Part shown: piece after piece, positions 7,670-15,480 of the stretch
Numbering within the stretch: position 1 is the first letter of the stretch
Layout: the number at the start of each line of letters is the position of its first letter
From: Actinoplanes sp. KI2
Lineage (GTDB): Bacteria; Actinomycetota; Actinomycetes; Mycobacteriales; Micromonosporaceae
Assembly: GCF_025630775.1 (NCBI RefSeq)
Contig: NZ_JAOSZE010000037.1
Coordinates: forward strand, 44,439-108,438
Reading direction: 5' to 3'
DNA: 64,000 nucleotides
The notes under the pieces: model-generated
Told to the model about the DNA's origin: nothing
The model's input: the letters and a program-made list of their open reading frames with translations, nothing else
The model's database searches: none
Program-made: the position numbers and the translations under genes

Positions 7670-8608
7670 ATGAACGGCATCGAGATCTCCCGCCGCTACT
7701 ACCTCGAGTCGGTGGCGCCGGGCCTGGCCGGGGTGCCGCACGCGGCCGCGCTGCTCGGCGCCGGATCCGAGGTGCTCGGGTACGACGACGACGTCTCGCC
7801 GGACCACGACTTCGGCGAGCGGGTGCAGGTCTTCTACCCGGACCGGGAGACGGTGGGCGACTTCTTCACGGCCGGGCTCGGCGTCGACCCCCTCGCCGGC
7901 ATGTCGGTCGCCGACTGGCTGCTGACGCCCACCCAGATCCTGGCCGGCCTGACCCGGGGCGCGGTCTTCCACGACCCCGAGGGCGAGCTGGCCCGCCGGC
8001 GTGCGGCGCTGGCCTGGTATCCCGCCGACGTATGGCGGTACGCGCTCGCGGCCGGTTGGCTCAAGGTCGGCCAGGAGGAGGCGTTCGTGGCCCGGGCCGG
8101 CTCGACCGGGGACGACCTGGGCTCCCGGATCCTGGCCGGCCGGCTCGTCCGGGAGCTGATGCGGATCGCGTTTCTCGTGGAGCGGCGCTGGGCCCCGTAC
8201 GGGAAATGGTTCGGGAAGGGTTTCGGCGAGCTGAAGCTCGCCGCCGAGCTCGGCCCACCGCTGCGGGGCGCGCTCGGCGCCGAGACCTGGCGGGAGCGGG
8301 AGGACATGATCTGTACGGCCGGGAGCCTGCTCGCCGCCGCCACCAACGAGCTCGGCCTGTGCCCGGCGGTGGACCCGGCGCCGCGCCGGTTCTACACGCG
8401 CGACATCCGGGTGCTCGACGGGCACCGGTTCACGGTCGCAATGATCGCGGAGATCAGCGATCCGGTGCTGCTCGGGATCGTCGAGCGGGTGGGCCGCCGG
8501 AACGGGATTCCCCGGGCCGCCGGGACCATCGATCAGGCGGTGGACTCCACCGACGTCCTCGGCGACATCCGTCGCTGCCGGGCCGCCGCGCCGATGCTGG
8601 GTCTTTAG
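7670..8608 (+). CDS. DUF4037 domain protein (nucleotidyltransferase-like)
   Basis: The 312-residue product starts at ATG 7670 (MNGIEISRRYYLESVAPGL). The pattern ALLGAGSEVLGYDDDVSPDHDFG is the hallmark of DUF4037 proteins: an acidic DDxxSPDHD segment resembling the metal-binding site of nucleotidyltransferase-fold enzymes. The rest is helical with WYPADVWRY and AYKWFGKGF-like patterns (here APYGKWFGKGF) also seen in this family. The biological role is unknown; an aminoglycoside nucleotidyltransferase-like fold is plausible. The gene stands alone and converges with the acyltransferase gene, sharing 4 bp. Confidence 0.8.
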   Translation: MNGIEISRRYYLESVAPGLAGVPHAAALLGAGSEVLGYDDDVSPDHDFGERVQVFYPDRETVGDFFTAGLGVDPLAGMSVADWLLTPTQILAGLTRGAVFHDPEGELARRRAALAWYPADVWRYALAAGWLKVGQEEAFVARAGSTGDDLGSRILAGRLVRELMRIAFLVERRWAPYGKWFGKGFGELKLAAELGPPLRGALGAETWREREDMICTAGSLLAAATNELGLCPAVDPAPRRFYTRDIRVLDGHRFTVAMIAEISDPVLLGIVERVGRRNGIPRAAGTIDQAVDSTDVLGDIRRCRAAAPMLGL

Positions 8609-9279
8609 AGCCCGCCTCCAGCGGACAGCTCGTTGTACTCGGGCGCCACCTCCTGGCCGGACAGCTCGGCGATCGCCGCCATGATGCGGTCGGTCGCCGC
8701 GCGCCGGGCCGGGCCCAGCCGCCCGTCGGCCGGGCGTGGGAACACCATCGGCTCGCCGAAGCGCACGACCAGCCTCCCCGGCCTCGGCAGGCGGGCGCCC
8801 ACCGGCTGAATGCGGTCGGTGCCGAGCAGCGCGACCGGCACCACCGGCGCGCCCGAGGCGATCGCCAGCCAGGCCACGCCGGTGCGCCCGCGGTACAGCC
8901 GGCCGTCCCGCGATCGGCTGCCCTCCGGGTGGATGCCGAACGCGCCACCGCCGTCGAGCACCCGCAGCGCCGTCTCGAGCGACTCCTGCGCCGCCCGGTA
9001 TCCGCCGCGCGGCACCGGGATCGCGTCGGTGCCCTCCATGAACGCCCGGGTGACCCACTGCTTGGGGTTGCCGGCGCGGAAGTACTCCTCCTTGGCCAGG
9101 AACGACACCCGACGGGGTGTCACCAGCGGGATGAGGAAGCTGTCCACGAACGACAGATGGTTGGCCGCGAGGATGACCGGGCCGATCCGCGGCACGTTCC
9201 CGGCGCCGTGCACCTCCGGGCGGAACGCGACCCGCGACATCGGCCGGAGGAGGGGCCGGAGCATGGGGGACAGGTGCAT
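8605..9279 (-). CDS. 1-acylglycerol-3-phosphate O-acyltransferase (PlsC family)
   Basis: The 224-residue protein has the acyltransferase motifs in order: NHLSFVD (NHX4D, catalytic His/Asp, near residue 40), PVPRGG near residue 89, HPEGSRSRDG near residue 117 (glycerophosphate binding) and GAPVVPVALLG near residue 143. This family adds an acyl chain to lysophosphatidic acid in phospholipid synthesis, at the inner membrane face. It starts one base after the stop of the TetR gene, so it is co-transcribed with it. That arrangement points to TetR-controlled acyl transfer rather than the housekeeping enzyme. Confidence 0.88.
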   Translation of the reverse strand: MHLSPMLRPLLRPMSRVAFRPEVHGAGNVPRIGPVILAANHLSFVDSFLIPLVTPRRVSFLAKEEYFRAGNPKQWVTRAFMEGTDAIPVPRGGYRAAQESLETALRVLDGGGAFGIHPEGSRSRDGRLYRGRTGVAWLAIASGAPVVPVALLGTDRIQPVGARLPRPGRLVVRFGEPMVFPRPADGRLGPARRAATDRIMAAIAELSGQEVAPEYNELSAGGGL

Positions 9280-9280
9280 G

Positions 9281-9823
9281 TCAGCCCTTCAGATGCGCGT
9301 CGACGGCGGCGATCAGCAGCGGCTCCGGGGTGTCCACACCGGTCACCAGCTGCATGGTTCCCCAGGACCAGAGCTGCGCGATCCCGTGCAGGGCCGCCCA
9401 GAGTGCCGCGGCCGCGGCGGTGGGTTGCAGCAACCGCTCGAGTACGCCGAACAGCGGCGTGCTCTCGTCCCGGAGGCCGATGCTGTTCCCGCGGAGCAGG
9501 TCGTGCCGGAACATCAGGGCGAACATGCCGGGCTCGGTCCGCGCGAAGTCGACGTAGCGCCGGCCGAGGGCGAGCAGCGCCTCCCGCCGGTCGGCTTCGC
9601 TGTCGCCGATCGTCTCGGCGACCAGGCGGCCGAGCTTGCGGTAGCCCTCCCGGGCGATCGCGGCGAGCAGGGTCTGATGCGTGGGGAAGTAGCGGCGCGG
9701 GGCGCCGTGCGAGACGCCGGCCCGGCGGGCGATCTCCCGCAGCGAGAGGGCGTCGGTGCCCGCCTCGGCCAGCAGCTCGACGCCGGCGGCGATCAGGCGT
9801 GCCTCGGTGTCGCCGGTATGCAT
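9281..9823 (-). CDS. TetR family regulator
   Basis: The N-terminal helix-turn-helix is typical: AGVELLAEAGTDALSLREIA, then RRAGVSHGAPRRYFPTHQTLL. The rest is a ligand-binding helical domain of the TetR_C type with FARTEPGMFALMF. The product is 180 residues from ATG 9823; GTG 9829 is an alternative start two codons upstream. A near-consensus box TAGACA six bases before ATG 9823 would give a leaderless mRNA, and it is part of the first of two operator palindromes, so autorepression is very likely. The plsC-type gene follows after one base, so acyltransferase expression would share the control. The inducer is not evident. Confidence 0.88.
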   Translation of the reverse strand: MHTGDTEARLIAAGVELLAEAGTDALSLREIARRAGVSHGAPRRYFPTHQTLLAAIAREGYRKLGRLVAETIGDSEADRREALLALGRRYVDFARTEPGMFALMFRHDLLRGNSIGLRDESTPLFGVLERLLQPTAAAAALWAALHGIAQLWSWGTMQLVTGVDTPEPLLIAAVDAHLKG

Positions 9824-9859
9824 AGACACTGTCTACCAGGCACGCATAGACATTGTCTA
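9823..9859. promoter_or_regulatory. Two identical TetR-type operators
   Basis: TAGACACTGTCTA (9823-9835) and TAGACATTGTCTA (9847-9859) are both perfect 13-bp palindromes of the form TAGACA-N-TGTCTA. Their centres are 24 bp apart. The first covers the start codon region of the tetR gene; the second overlaps the TAG stop of the VOC gene. This is strong evidence for cooperative autorepression. Confidence 0.8.
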
Positions 9860-10255
9860 CTCGTCCTTGCCGTGACCGACCGGTGGGGCCCAGCCGGGGC
9901 GGGGGATCAGGCAGAAGGGGTGGCCGGCCGGGTCGGCGTAGACGTGGTCGCCGCCGCCGAGCGGGGTGGCGCCGAGCGCGATGACCTGGTCGTGGGCCGT
10001 CGGCAGGTCATCGACCATGACGTCGAAGTGGATCTGCTGGGGGATCGCCGGGTCGGGCCAGGTGGGCGGGCGATGGCCGGGGGCGAGCTGGAAGGCGATG
10101 CCGGACGTGTGGTCGTTGCGGGCGACCACGGCGAAGTCATCGTCGGCGTAGGTGATCGGGTGGCCCAGCAGGTCGCGGTAGAATGCGGCCAGCGCCAGGG
10201 GGTCGGGGCAGTCGAGGATGACGTGGTGGAGACGGCCGATGGGCATGGTCACCAT
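9857..10255 (-). CDS. VOC (glyoxalase-like) family protein
   Basis: The 132-residue product is a two-repeat glyoxalase/bleomycin-resistance fold protein: RLHHVILDCPDPLALAAFY with YRDLLGHPI at the N-terminus and QIHFDVMVDDLPTAHDQV in the second half, ending with VYADPAGHPFCLI. It fits the Glyoxalase_6 type common in actinobacteria. The His, Glu/Gln and Asp positions would bind a metal, but the substrate is unknown. ATG 10246 is an alternative start three codons in. It is upstream of tetR on the same strand but separated by the operators. Confidence 0.82.
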   Translation of the reverse strand: MVTMPIGRLHHVILDCPDPLALAAFYRDLLGHPITYADDDFAVVARNDHTSGIAFQLAPGHRPPTWPDPAIPQQIHFDVMVDDLPTAHDQVIALGATPLGGGDHVYADPAGHPFCLIPRPGWAPPVGHGKDE

Positions 10256-10271
10256 CTTTGTCCGGGGCCGC

Positions 10272-10284
10272 TACCTTGGACGAC
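10272..10284 (+). promoter_or_regulatory. Leaderless -10 box before the 178-aa membrane protein
   Basis: TACCTT (10272-10277) is followed by seven bases and GTG 10285. The spacing matches the other leaderless starts in the window. Confidence 0.5.
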
Positions 10285-10821
10285 GTGCGAACCGTTGCCG
10301 TCACCACGCCCGAAGGCGCCTCGTGGAATGTCCGGGTGGTGTGGGCGCCGCGGTGGCGGGCGCTCGCGCGCCGGTTCGGCGGGTGGCGGGCCAAGCGTTC
10401 CGGCGACGCGGGTGACCTGGCGTCGGACGCCCTGGACCTCGGCGGGAACGTGGCCAACGCCGGTGGCGGCGGGGGTGGCGGTGGCGACGGCGGGCTGAGC
10501 CTCGGGGACGAGATTCTGGCGATCGTCGTCATCTTCTTCGCCCTCGTGCTGGCGGCGGTGCTGTTCTGGTGGGTGCTGCTGCCGCTTCTGCTGCTCGTGC
10601 TCGACGCGGTGATCGTGCTGGTCCTGCTGGCGGTGACGATCATGGCTCGGGTGCTGTTCCGGCGGCCGTGGACCGTGGAGGCGACCTCGGCCGGTCACGA
10701 GCGGGTGGCGTGTCCCGTGGTGGGGTGGCGGGCCGCCCTGCGGCAGCGGGACGAGATGGCGGACTCCCTGCGGCGCGGGCTCCGGCCGGAGGGTGCGCCG
10801 GCTGTCTCGGCCGGGGGCTGA
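10285..10821 (+). CDS. Small membrane protein of unknown function (178 aa)
   Basis: Start GTG 10285 is chosen from the TACCTT box upstream. Residues 1-50 are soluble and Arg/Trp-rich (WNVRVVWAPRWRALARRFGGWRA is shortened here to its core WAPRWRALARRF). A Gly-rich linker of nine or more glycines follows near residue 60. Two membrane helices lie at about 75-98 and 100-120, both strongly hydrophobic (VVIFFALVLAAVLFWWVLL and LLVLDAVIVLVLLAVTIMA). The C-terminal 55 residues are soluble with RPWTVEAT. No family recognised. It is a single gene. Confidence 0.72.
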   Translation: MRTVAVTTPEGASWNVRVVWAPRWRALARRFGGWRAKRSGDAGDLASDALDLGGNVANAGGGGGGGGDGGLSLGDEILAIVVIFFALVLAAVLFWWVLLPLLLLVLDAVIVLVLLAVTIMARVLFRRPWTVEATSAGHERVACPVVGWRAALRQRDEMADSLRRGLRPEGAPAVSAGG

Positions 10822-10908
10822 CGGGCGCGGCGGTCCAGCGAAGGCCGCGGCCACGCTGGCCTATTGAATAGACCTAGCCTCCTAGGATGCCTTACCCGCG
10901 GTGACGGT

Positions 10909-10946
10909 GCCTGACGGGCAGGGCGCCCCTGTCGAAGGAGGCAGGC
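10909..10946 (+). ncRNA. Candidate structured leader RNA element
   Basis: GCCTG (10909-10913) can pair with CAGGC (10942-10946), enclosing a hairpin CAGGG (10919-10923), loop CGC, CCCTG (10927-10931). The intervening CGAAGGAG resembles a receptor-like loop. I could not match it to a known riboswitch consensus, so it is only a candidate. Confidence 0.25.
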
Positions 10947-10991
10947 CCTCGCCGGCTGACGTCGTACGAAATGCGGGTTTTTGTGGGTGGT

Positions 10992-11031
10992 GGAACCGCT
11001 TCCGGGAGCGGTACCGCCTGAGAGCGCTCTC
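10992..11031. promoter_or_regulatory. Two LacI-type operator palindromes
   Basis: GGAACCGCTTCC (10992-11003) is one base from a perfect LacI-family palindrome GGAAGCGCTTCC. GAGAGCGCTCTC (11020-11031) is a perfect 12-bp palindrome with the central CG of LacI sites. Their centres are 28 bp apart. They suggest sugar-responsive repression of the two secreted-enzyme genes downstream. No lacI gene is adjacent. Confidence 0.55.
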
Positions 11032-11152
11032 TTGTTCCGGAACCTTTAATAAAGACTTAAGTCAATGGATCGTGGCTTGACCGTGTGGTTGCCGAACGGG
11101 AACTGTTAAGCCACTTTCCGGTTTCCCCCATCCCCACCCGGGAGACATCCCC

Positions 11153-12328
11153 ATGCGCAGACGCGCCCTATTAGCGGCTTTCACGGCCTTGGTCGCGGGG
11201 ATCGGCGCCTTCGGCGTCCGCCTCGTGACCGCCGATGCCGCACCGATCGCCTTCAACCACCCCGGCGTGCTCGTCAGCCGAGCCCAGCTCGACTTCGTCA
11301 AGGGCAGGGTCGCGGCCGGCGCCCAGCCCTGGCTGGCCGCCTACAACCAGATGATGGCCAGCTCGTACGCCTCGCTCGCGCGCACCCCCAAGCCGCGGGC
11401 GACGGTCGAGTGCGGCTCCTACTCCAACCCGAACTACGGCTGCACCGACGAGCGCGAGGACGCGATCGCCGCCTACACCGACGCGCTGGCCTGGTACCTC
11501 ACCGGCAACGCCGCGTACGCCCAGAAGTCGATCGCGCTGATGGACGCGTGGTCGGCGACGATCCAGAACCACACCAACAGCAACGCGCCGCTGCAGACCG
11601 GCTGGGCCGGATCGGTCTGGCCGCGGGCCGCGGAGATCATCAAGTACACCTACTCGAGTTGGCCGAACCAGGCCCGGTTCGCCACCATGCTGCGCGCCGT
11701 CTACCTGCCGGTGGTGATCGTCGGCAGCTCCAGCAACGGCAACTGGGAGCTGTCGATGATGGAGGCCGCGGTCGGGATCTCGGTCTTCCTCGACGACAAG
11801 GCCGACTACGACCGGGCGATCACCCGGTTCAAGGCGCGGGCGGCCGCCTACATCTACCTCGCGGCGGACGGCGCCCAGCCGAAGTATCCGCCGGTCGGCA
11901 GCGTGGACACGCCGAGCGAGCTGATCAGCTACTGGCAGGGGCAGAGCACGTTCGTCGACGGACTGGCGCAGGAGACGTGCCGGGACTTCACGCACACCGG
12001 GTACGGGATCTCGGCGATCGGCCACGTCGCGGAGACCACCCGGATCCAGGGCGAGGACCTGTGGCCGTCGCTGCAGGAGCGGGTGCGGCAGGCGCTCGGC
12101 TTCCACACGAAGTTCGAGAACGGGACCGCGGTGCCGTCGAACATCTGCGGCGGCAAGGTCACCAAGGGCCTCGGGCCGGTCACCGAGGTGGCGTTCAACG
12201 CGCTGCACAACCGGCTCGGGATCGCGATGACCAACACCCAGCAGTACACCGAGTCGCACCGCCCGCAGGGCACGAACAACCTGTTCGTCGCCTGGGAGAC
12301 CCTCACCCACGCCGGCAACCCGGCCTGA
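11153..12328 (+). CDS. Secreted alginate-lyase family protein (PF05426 type)
   Basis: The 391-residue product has a signal peptide (MRRRALLAAFTALVAGIGAF, cleaved near residue 30). The body is an alpha/alpha-toroid alginate-lyase domain: FNHPGVLVSRAQLDFVK at the start, then WAGSVWPRAAEIIKYT, SSNGNWELSMMEA (near residue 200) and ETCRDFTHTGYGI (near residue 280), all familiar from this domain. It would cleave uronic-acid polysaccharide by beta-elimination outside the cell, although members of this domain act on several polyuronates. The next gene, a ricin-lectin/beta-helix protein, follows after 14 bp with its own ribosome site, so both are one operon. LacI-type sites upstream suggest substrate-dependent expression. 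Confidence 0.85.
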   Translation: MRRRALLAAFTALVAGIGAFGVRLVTADAAPIAFNHPGVLVSRAQLDFVKGRVAAGAQPWLAAYNQMMASSYASLARTPKPRATVECGSYSNPNYGCTDEREDAIAAYTDALAWYLTGNAAYAQKSIALMDAWSATIQNHTNSNAPLQTGWAGSVWPRAAEIIKYTYSSWPNQARFATMLRAVYLPVVIVGSSSNGNWELSMMEAAVGISVFLDDKADYDRAITRFKARAAAYIYLAADGAQPKYPPVGSVDTPSELISYWQGQSTFVDGLAQETCRDFTHTGYGISAIGHVAETTRIQGEDLWPSLQERVRQALGFHTKFENGTAVPSNICGGKVTKGLGPVTEVAFNALHNRLGIAMTNTQQYTESHRPQGTNNLFVAWETLTHAGNPA

Positions 12329-12342
12329 TTCGGAGTCCTTTC

Positions 12343-14514
12343 ATGAGATCTCGCAAGCTTCTGGCCGGCGCGGTGATGGCCGTGGTGATGGGCGCGCTCG
12401 GCTTCGTCGGCATCACCGACGCCCTCGCGGCCTCCTCCGGCACGCTCGTGTCGTCGCTGAACGGCAAGTGCCTGGACGTCACCAACGGATCGACCGCCAA
12501 CGGCAACCAGCCGCAGATGTGGACGTGTACGTCGGGGAACGCGAACCAGCAGTGGACCCTCGCCGACAACGGTTCCGTGCAGGGCCGTGGGAAATGTCTG
12601 GATATCGCCAACAACTCGACGGCCAACGGCGCCGTCGTGCATTTGTGGGATTGTTACGACACGGTGGCCACACAGAAGTGGACCCTGGGTGCAGCCGGCG
12701 ACCTGGTCAACAACGCCGCCGGGAAATGTCTCGATATAAAGGACAATAACGCGGCTGATGGGGCGAAGCTCCAGATCTGGGACTGTGCCGGGACGGCCAA
12801 TCAGAAGTGGACGTTCTCCGGGGGCACGACCACGCCGCCAACTACCGTACCTACGAATCCGACAAATCCGGATCTGGGGCCTAACGTTACTGTCTTTGAC
12901 CCGTCGATGGCGGCGAGCACGATCCAGAGCAAGCTGACCAGCGTCTTCAACGCGCAGGTCAGCAACCAGTTCGGCAACGCACGGTACGCCCTGCTGTTCA
13001 AGCCGGGAACCTACAACGTGGACGCCAACGTCGGCTTCTTCACCCAGGTCGCCGGCCTCGGCCTCACCCCCGACCAGGTGACCGTCAACGGCCACGTGCA
13101 CGTCGAGGCCGACTGGTGGCCGGACGGCTCGCAGAACGCCACCCAGAACTTCTGGCGCTCGGCCGAGGGCCTGTCGGTCACGCCGGGCGACGGGCTCGAC
13201 CGGTGGGCGGTCTCCCAAGCGGCCCCGTACCGCCGGATGCACCTGCGCGGCAACCTGGCGCTCTCGGACGGCGGCTGGTCGTCCGGCGGCTTCATCGCCG
13301 ACTCCAAGGTCGACGGTCAGATCCAGTCCGGCACGCAGCAGCAGTTCCTCACCCGTAACACGCAGATGGGCAGCTGGAGCGGCTCGAACTGGAACCAGGT
13401 CTTCGTCGGCGACCCGGGCGCGCCGGCGCAGAGCTTCCCGTCCCCGCCGTACACCACGGTCGCCTCGGCCCCGGCCATCGCCGAGAAGCCCTACCTGTAC
13501 GTCGACAGCACCGGTGCATACCAGGTCTTCGTTCCCGCCCTGCGGTCCAACGCGAGCGGCACGACCTGGGCGAGCGGCTCGCCGGCCGGCACTTCGCTGC
13601 CGATCGGCACGTTCTACGTGGTGAAGTCCGGCGACACCGCCGCGACGATCAACGCGGCCCTGGCGGCCGGTAAGAACCTGCTCGTCACGCCCGGCGTCTA
13701 CCACCTCAACCAGACGCTCAACGTGACCCGGGCGGGCACCGTCGTGCTCGGACTGGGCCTGGCGACCTTCGTGCCGGACGGCGGGGTCGACGCGATGCAC
13801 GTCGCCGACGTCGACGGCGTACGGCTGGCCGGGGTGCTCTTCGACGCCGGCACCACCAACTCGAACATCCTGCTGCAGGTCGGCCCGGCCGGGTCGGGCG
13901 CGTCGCACGCGGCCAACCCGACCGTGCTCTCCGACGTCTTCGTCCGGATCGGCGGCGCCATCGCCGGCAAGGCCACCGAGAGCGTCGAGATCAACAGCAA
14001 CAACGTGATCGGCGACCACGCCTGGATCTGGCGGGCCGACCACGGCAACAGCGGCACTGTGGGCTGGACGATCAACACGGCCCGCAACGGCCTGATCGTG
14101 AACGGCCAGAACGTGACCTTCTACGGCCTGTTCGTCGAGCACTACCAGCAGTACCAGACGATCTGGAACGGCAACGGCGGGCGGACCTACTTCTACCAGA
14201 ACGAGATGCCGTACGACCCGCCGAACCAGGCCGCCTACATGAACGGGTCGACCCAGGGCTGGGCGGCGTACAAGGTGGGCGACTCGGTCACCTCGCACGA
14301 GGCGTGGGGCCTGGGCAGCTACTGCTACTTCAACGTCAACTCGTCGGTGGTGAACGCCCGCGCCTTCGAGGTGCCGGTGAACTCCGGGGTCAAGTTCCAC
14401 GACCTGGTGACGGTCTCGCTCGGCGGCACCGGCACGATCAGCCACGTCATCAACAACACCGGCGCGGCGGTGAACAGCGGCCACCAGGTGACCAGCATCG
14501 TCAGCGGCCCGTAA
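12343..14514 (+). CDS. Secreted ricin-B lectin plus right-handed beta-helix protein
   Basis: The 723-residue product (ATG 12343, CGGAG eight bases upstream) has a signal peptide ending near residue 31. Residues about 35-160 are a ricin-type beta-trefoil with three QxW repeats (NQQWTL, TQKWTL, NQKWTF), each preceded by a GKCLDI/V motif; it probably binds galactose or xylan-like polymer. After a Thr/Pro linker (TTTPPTTVPTNPTNP) lies a long pectin-lyase-like beta-helix (for example INAALAAGKNLLVTPGVYHL and GVRLAGVLFDAG), as in polysaccharide-degrading enzymes such as GH55. Catalytic residues cannot be assigned by eye. Its 3' end overlaps the convergent oxidoreductase gene by 14 bp. It probably works with the lyase-like protein on plant or algal polymers. 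Confidence 0.82.
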   Translation: MRSRKLLAGAVMAVVMGALGFVGITDALAASSGTLVSSLNGKCLDVTNGSTANGNQPQMWTCTSGNANQQWTLADNGSVQGRGKCLDIANNSTANGAVVHLWDCYDTVATQKWTLGAAGDLVNNAAGKCLDIKDNNAADGAKLQIWDCAGTANQKWTFSGGTTTPPTTVPTNPTNPDLGPNVTVFDPSMAASTIQSKLTSVFNAQVSNQFGNARYALLFKPGTYNVDANVGFFTQVAGLGLTPDQVTVNGHVHVEADWWPDGSQNATQNFWRSAEGLSVTPGDGLDRWAVSQAAPYRRMHLRGNLALSDGGWSSGGFIADSKVDGQIQSGTQQQFLTRNTQMGSWSGSNWNQVFVGDPGAPAQSFPSPPYTTVASAPAIAEKPYLYVDSTGAYQVFVPALRSNASGTTWASGSPAGTSLPIGTFYVVKSGDTAATINAALAAGKNLLVTPGVYHLNQTLNVTRAGTVVLGLGLATFVPDGGVDAMHVADVDGVRLAGVLFDAGTTNSNILLQVGPAGSGASHAANPTVLSDVFVRIGGAIAGKATESVEINSNNVIGDHAWIWRADHGNSGTVGWTINTARNGLIVNGQNVTFYGLFVEHYQQYQTIWNGNGGRTYFYQNEMPYDPPNQAAYMNGSTQGWAAYKVGDSVTSHEAWGLGSYCYFNVNSSVVNARAFEVPVNSGVKFHDLVTVSLGGTGTISHVINNTGAAVNSGHQVTSIVSGP

Positions 14515-15406
14515 CGAGGACCGTGCGCTCACCCGGTGCGTCCCGGTGCGCCCACGCGGTCTCGACCTCGGACAGCGGAGTGGGGCGGGGCACGATCGCG
14601 ATCGTGCCCCGCCCGATCTCGTCGATCAGGGCCGGCAGCTCGGCGAGGTACGCCTTGGCGGAGACCGCGCCCTGCCCGTTGCCCTGGAGGCGGAAGTTCG
14701 CCGAGCGCAGCGCCACCGAGGGCAGCTGGATCGTCGGCCCGGCCACCGAGCCGATCTGCACCCAGTTCAGCTCGCGGCCGCGGTCGGACCGGGCGGTCAG
14801 GATCGCCATGATCGCCTGCTCGGCGGGCTCGCCCCACAGGTAGTCGAGGACCAGGTCGACGTGGCCGGCCCGGGCCACCTCATCCAGACCGAGGATGCCC
14901 TCGCCGGGACGACGGGCGGCGCCGAGCACCTCGCCCGCGCCCAGCAGCTTGGCGACCCGCATGGCCATCGAACCGGCGTTCCCGGCCGCGCCCAGCACCA
15001 GCACGCTCTGGCCGGGCCGGACCGGCACCCGGCGGCGCAGCGCGACCCAGGACGACATGGCCGGGTTCATCGCCGCGGCGATCCGGGCCGCGTCGACGTC
15101 GTCGGGCAGCTCGACCGTGCGGCGCGGGTCGACCGCCACCTGCTCGGCCATCGTGCCGAGCACGTCGTCGCCGCCGACGAAGTAGACCAGCCTGCCGTCG
15201 GCGCGGCGGCCCACGCCGTCGATGCCCGGGATCATCGGCAGCCGTCCGGTGCTCGTGTAGTGGTTGCCGGCCGCGCCGCTGCGGGTGCGGGGGTGCAGCC
15301 CGACGGCGACCACGTCGAGGGTGATCTCGCCGTCGCGCGGCCGGGGTGCCTCGAAGTCCCGGTAGTGCGGCGGCTCGGCGAACGAGGTGACGACGGCGGC
15401 TTTCAC
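14501..15406 (-). CDS. Quinone oxidoreductase-like MDR family protein (zinc-free alcohol dehydrogenase type)
   Basis: The 301-residue product belongs to the medium-chain dehydrogenase/reductase family: an N-terminal GroES-like part (MKAAVVTSFAEPPHYRDFE) and a Rossmann part with SVLVLGAAGNAGSMAMRVAKLL. The glycine pattern AAGNAG binds NADPH, and no zinc ligands are seen, as in quinone oxidoreductases. The start is GTG 15406, preceded by GGAGGT at the right distance; ATG 15418 has no ribosome site. The marR gene is divergent, with two matching operators between, so this gene is probably the MarR target. A perfect 32-bp palindrome lies in its 3' part. Confidence 0.85.
   Translation of the reverse strand: MKAAVVTSFAEPPHYRDFEAPRPRDGEITLDVVAVGLHPRTRSGAAGNHYTSTGRLPMIPGIDGVGRRADGRLVYFVGGDDVLGTMAEQVAVDPRRTVELPDDVDAARIAAAMNPAMSSWVALRRRVPVRPGQSVLVLGAAGNAGSMAMRVAKLLGAGEVLGAARRPGEGILGLDEVARAGHVDLVLDYLWGEPAEQAIMAILTARSDRGRELNWVQIGSVAGPTIQLPSVALRSANFRLQGNGQGAVSAKAYLAELPALIDEIGRGTIAIVPRPTPLSEVETAWAHRDAPGERTVLVTGR
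14583..14614. repeat. Perfect 32-bp palindrome inside the oxidoreductase gene
   Basis: Sixteen bases (GGGCGGGGCACGATCG) are followed directly by their exact reverse complement with no spacer. It lies in codons for GRGTIAIVPRP, and because it is palindromic in register, the opposite strand encodes the same peptide. It could form a strong cruciform or hairpin near the 3' end of two convergent transcripts. Confidence 0.8.
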
Positions 15407-15419
15407 GGGTACCTCCATT

Positions 15420-15460
15420 TAGTTGGTGACACGAACTAAACTAGTTTGTGCCACGTACTA
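15420..15460. promoter_or_regulatory. Pair of MarR-type operators
   Basis: TAGTTGGTGACACGAACTA (15420-15438) and TAGTTTGTGCCACGTACTA (15442-15460) both fit TAGTT-N-GTG-N-CAC-N-AACTA, with one arm mismatch in the second. Centres are 22 bp apart, two helix turns. The right site covers the -35 of marR; the left lies just ahead of the oxidoreductase ribosome site. One protein would thus control both genes. Confidence 0.8.
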
Positions 15461-15480
15461 AATCAAGTAGGCTTTCCCGC
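15446..15480 (+). promoter_or_regulatory. Promoter of marR (leaderless)
   Basis: TTGTGC (15446-15451) and TAGGCT (15468-15473) are separated by 16 bp, and ATG 15481 lies seven bases after the -10 box. The -35 lies within the right operator. Confidence 0.6.

Larger units (their letters stand above)
10822..11152. other. 331-bp intergenic leader before the alginate-lyase-like gene
   Basis: No gene is seen. It contains a possible structured RNA (10909-10946), two LacI-type palindromes (10992-11003 and 11020-11031), and an unusually AT-rich stretch near 11041-11065 (TTTAATAAAGACTTAAG) that may be the promoter or a start of transcription. A TAGCCT box at 10875-10880 is another promoter candidate, which would give a leader of about 265 nt. 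Confidence 0.5.

Noticed and set aside
10900..10960. Known riboswitch (c-di-AMP, cobalamin, SAM or fluoride)
   Set aside because: None of the consensus cores I remember fits; kept only as a candidate structured element.
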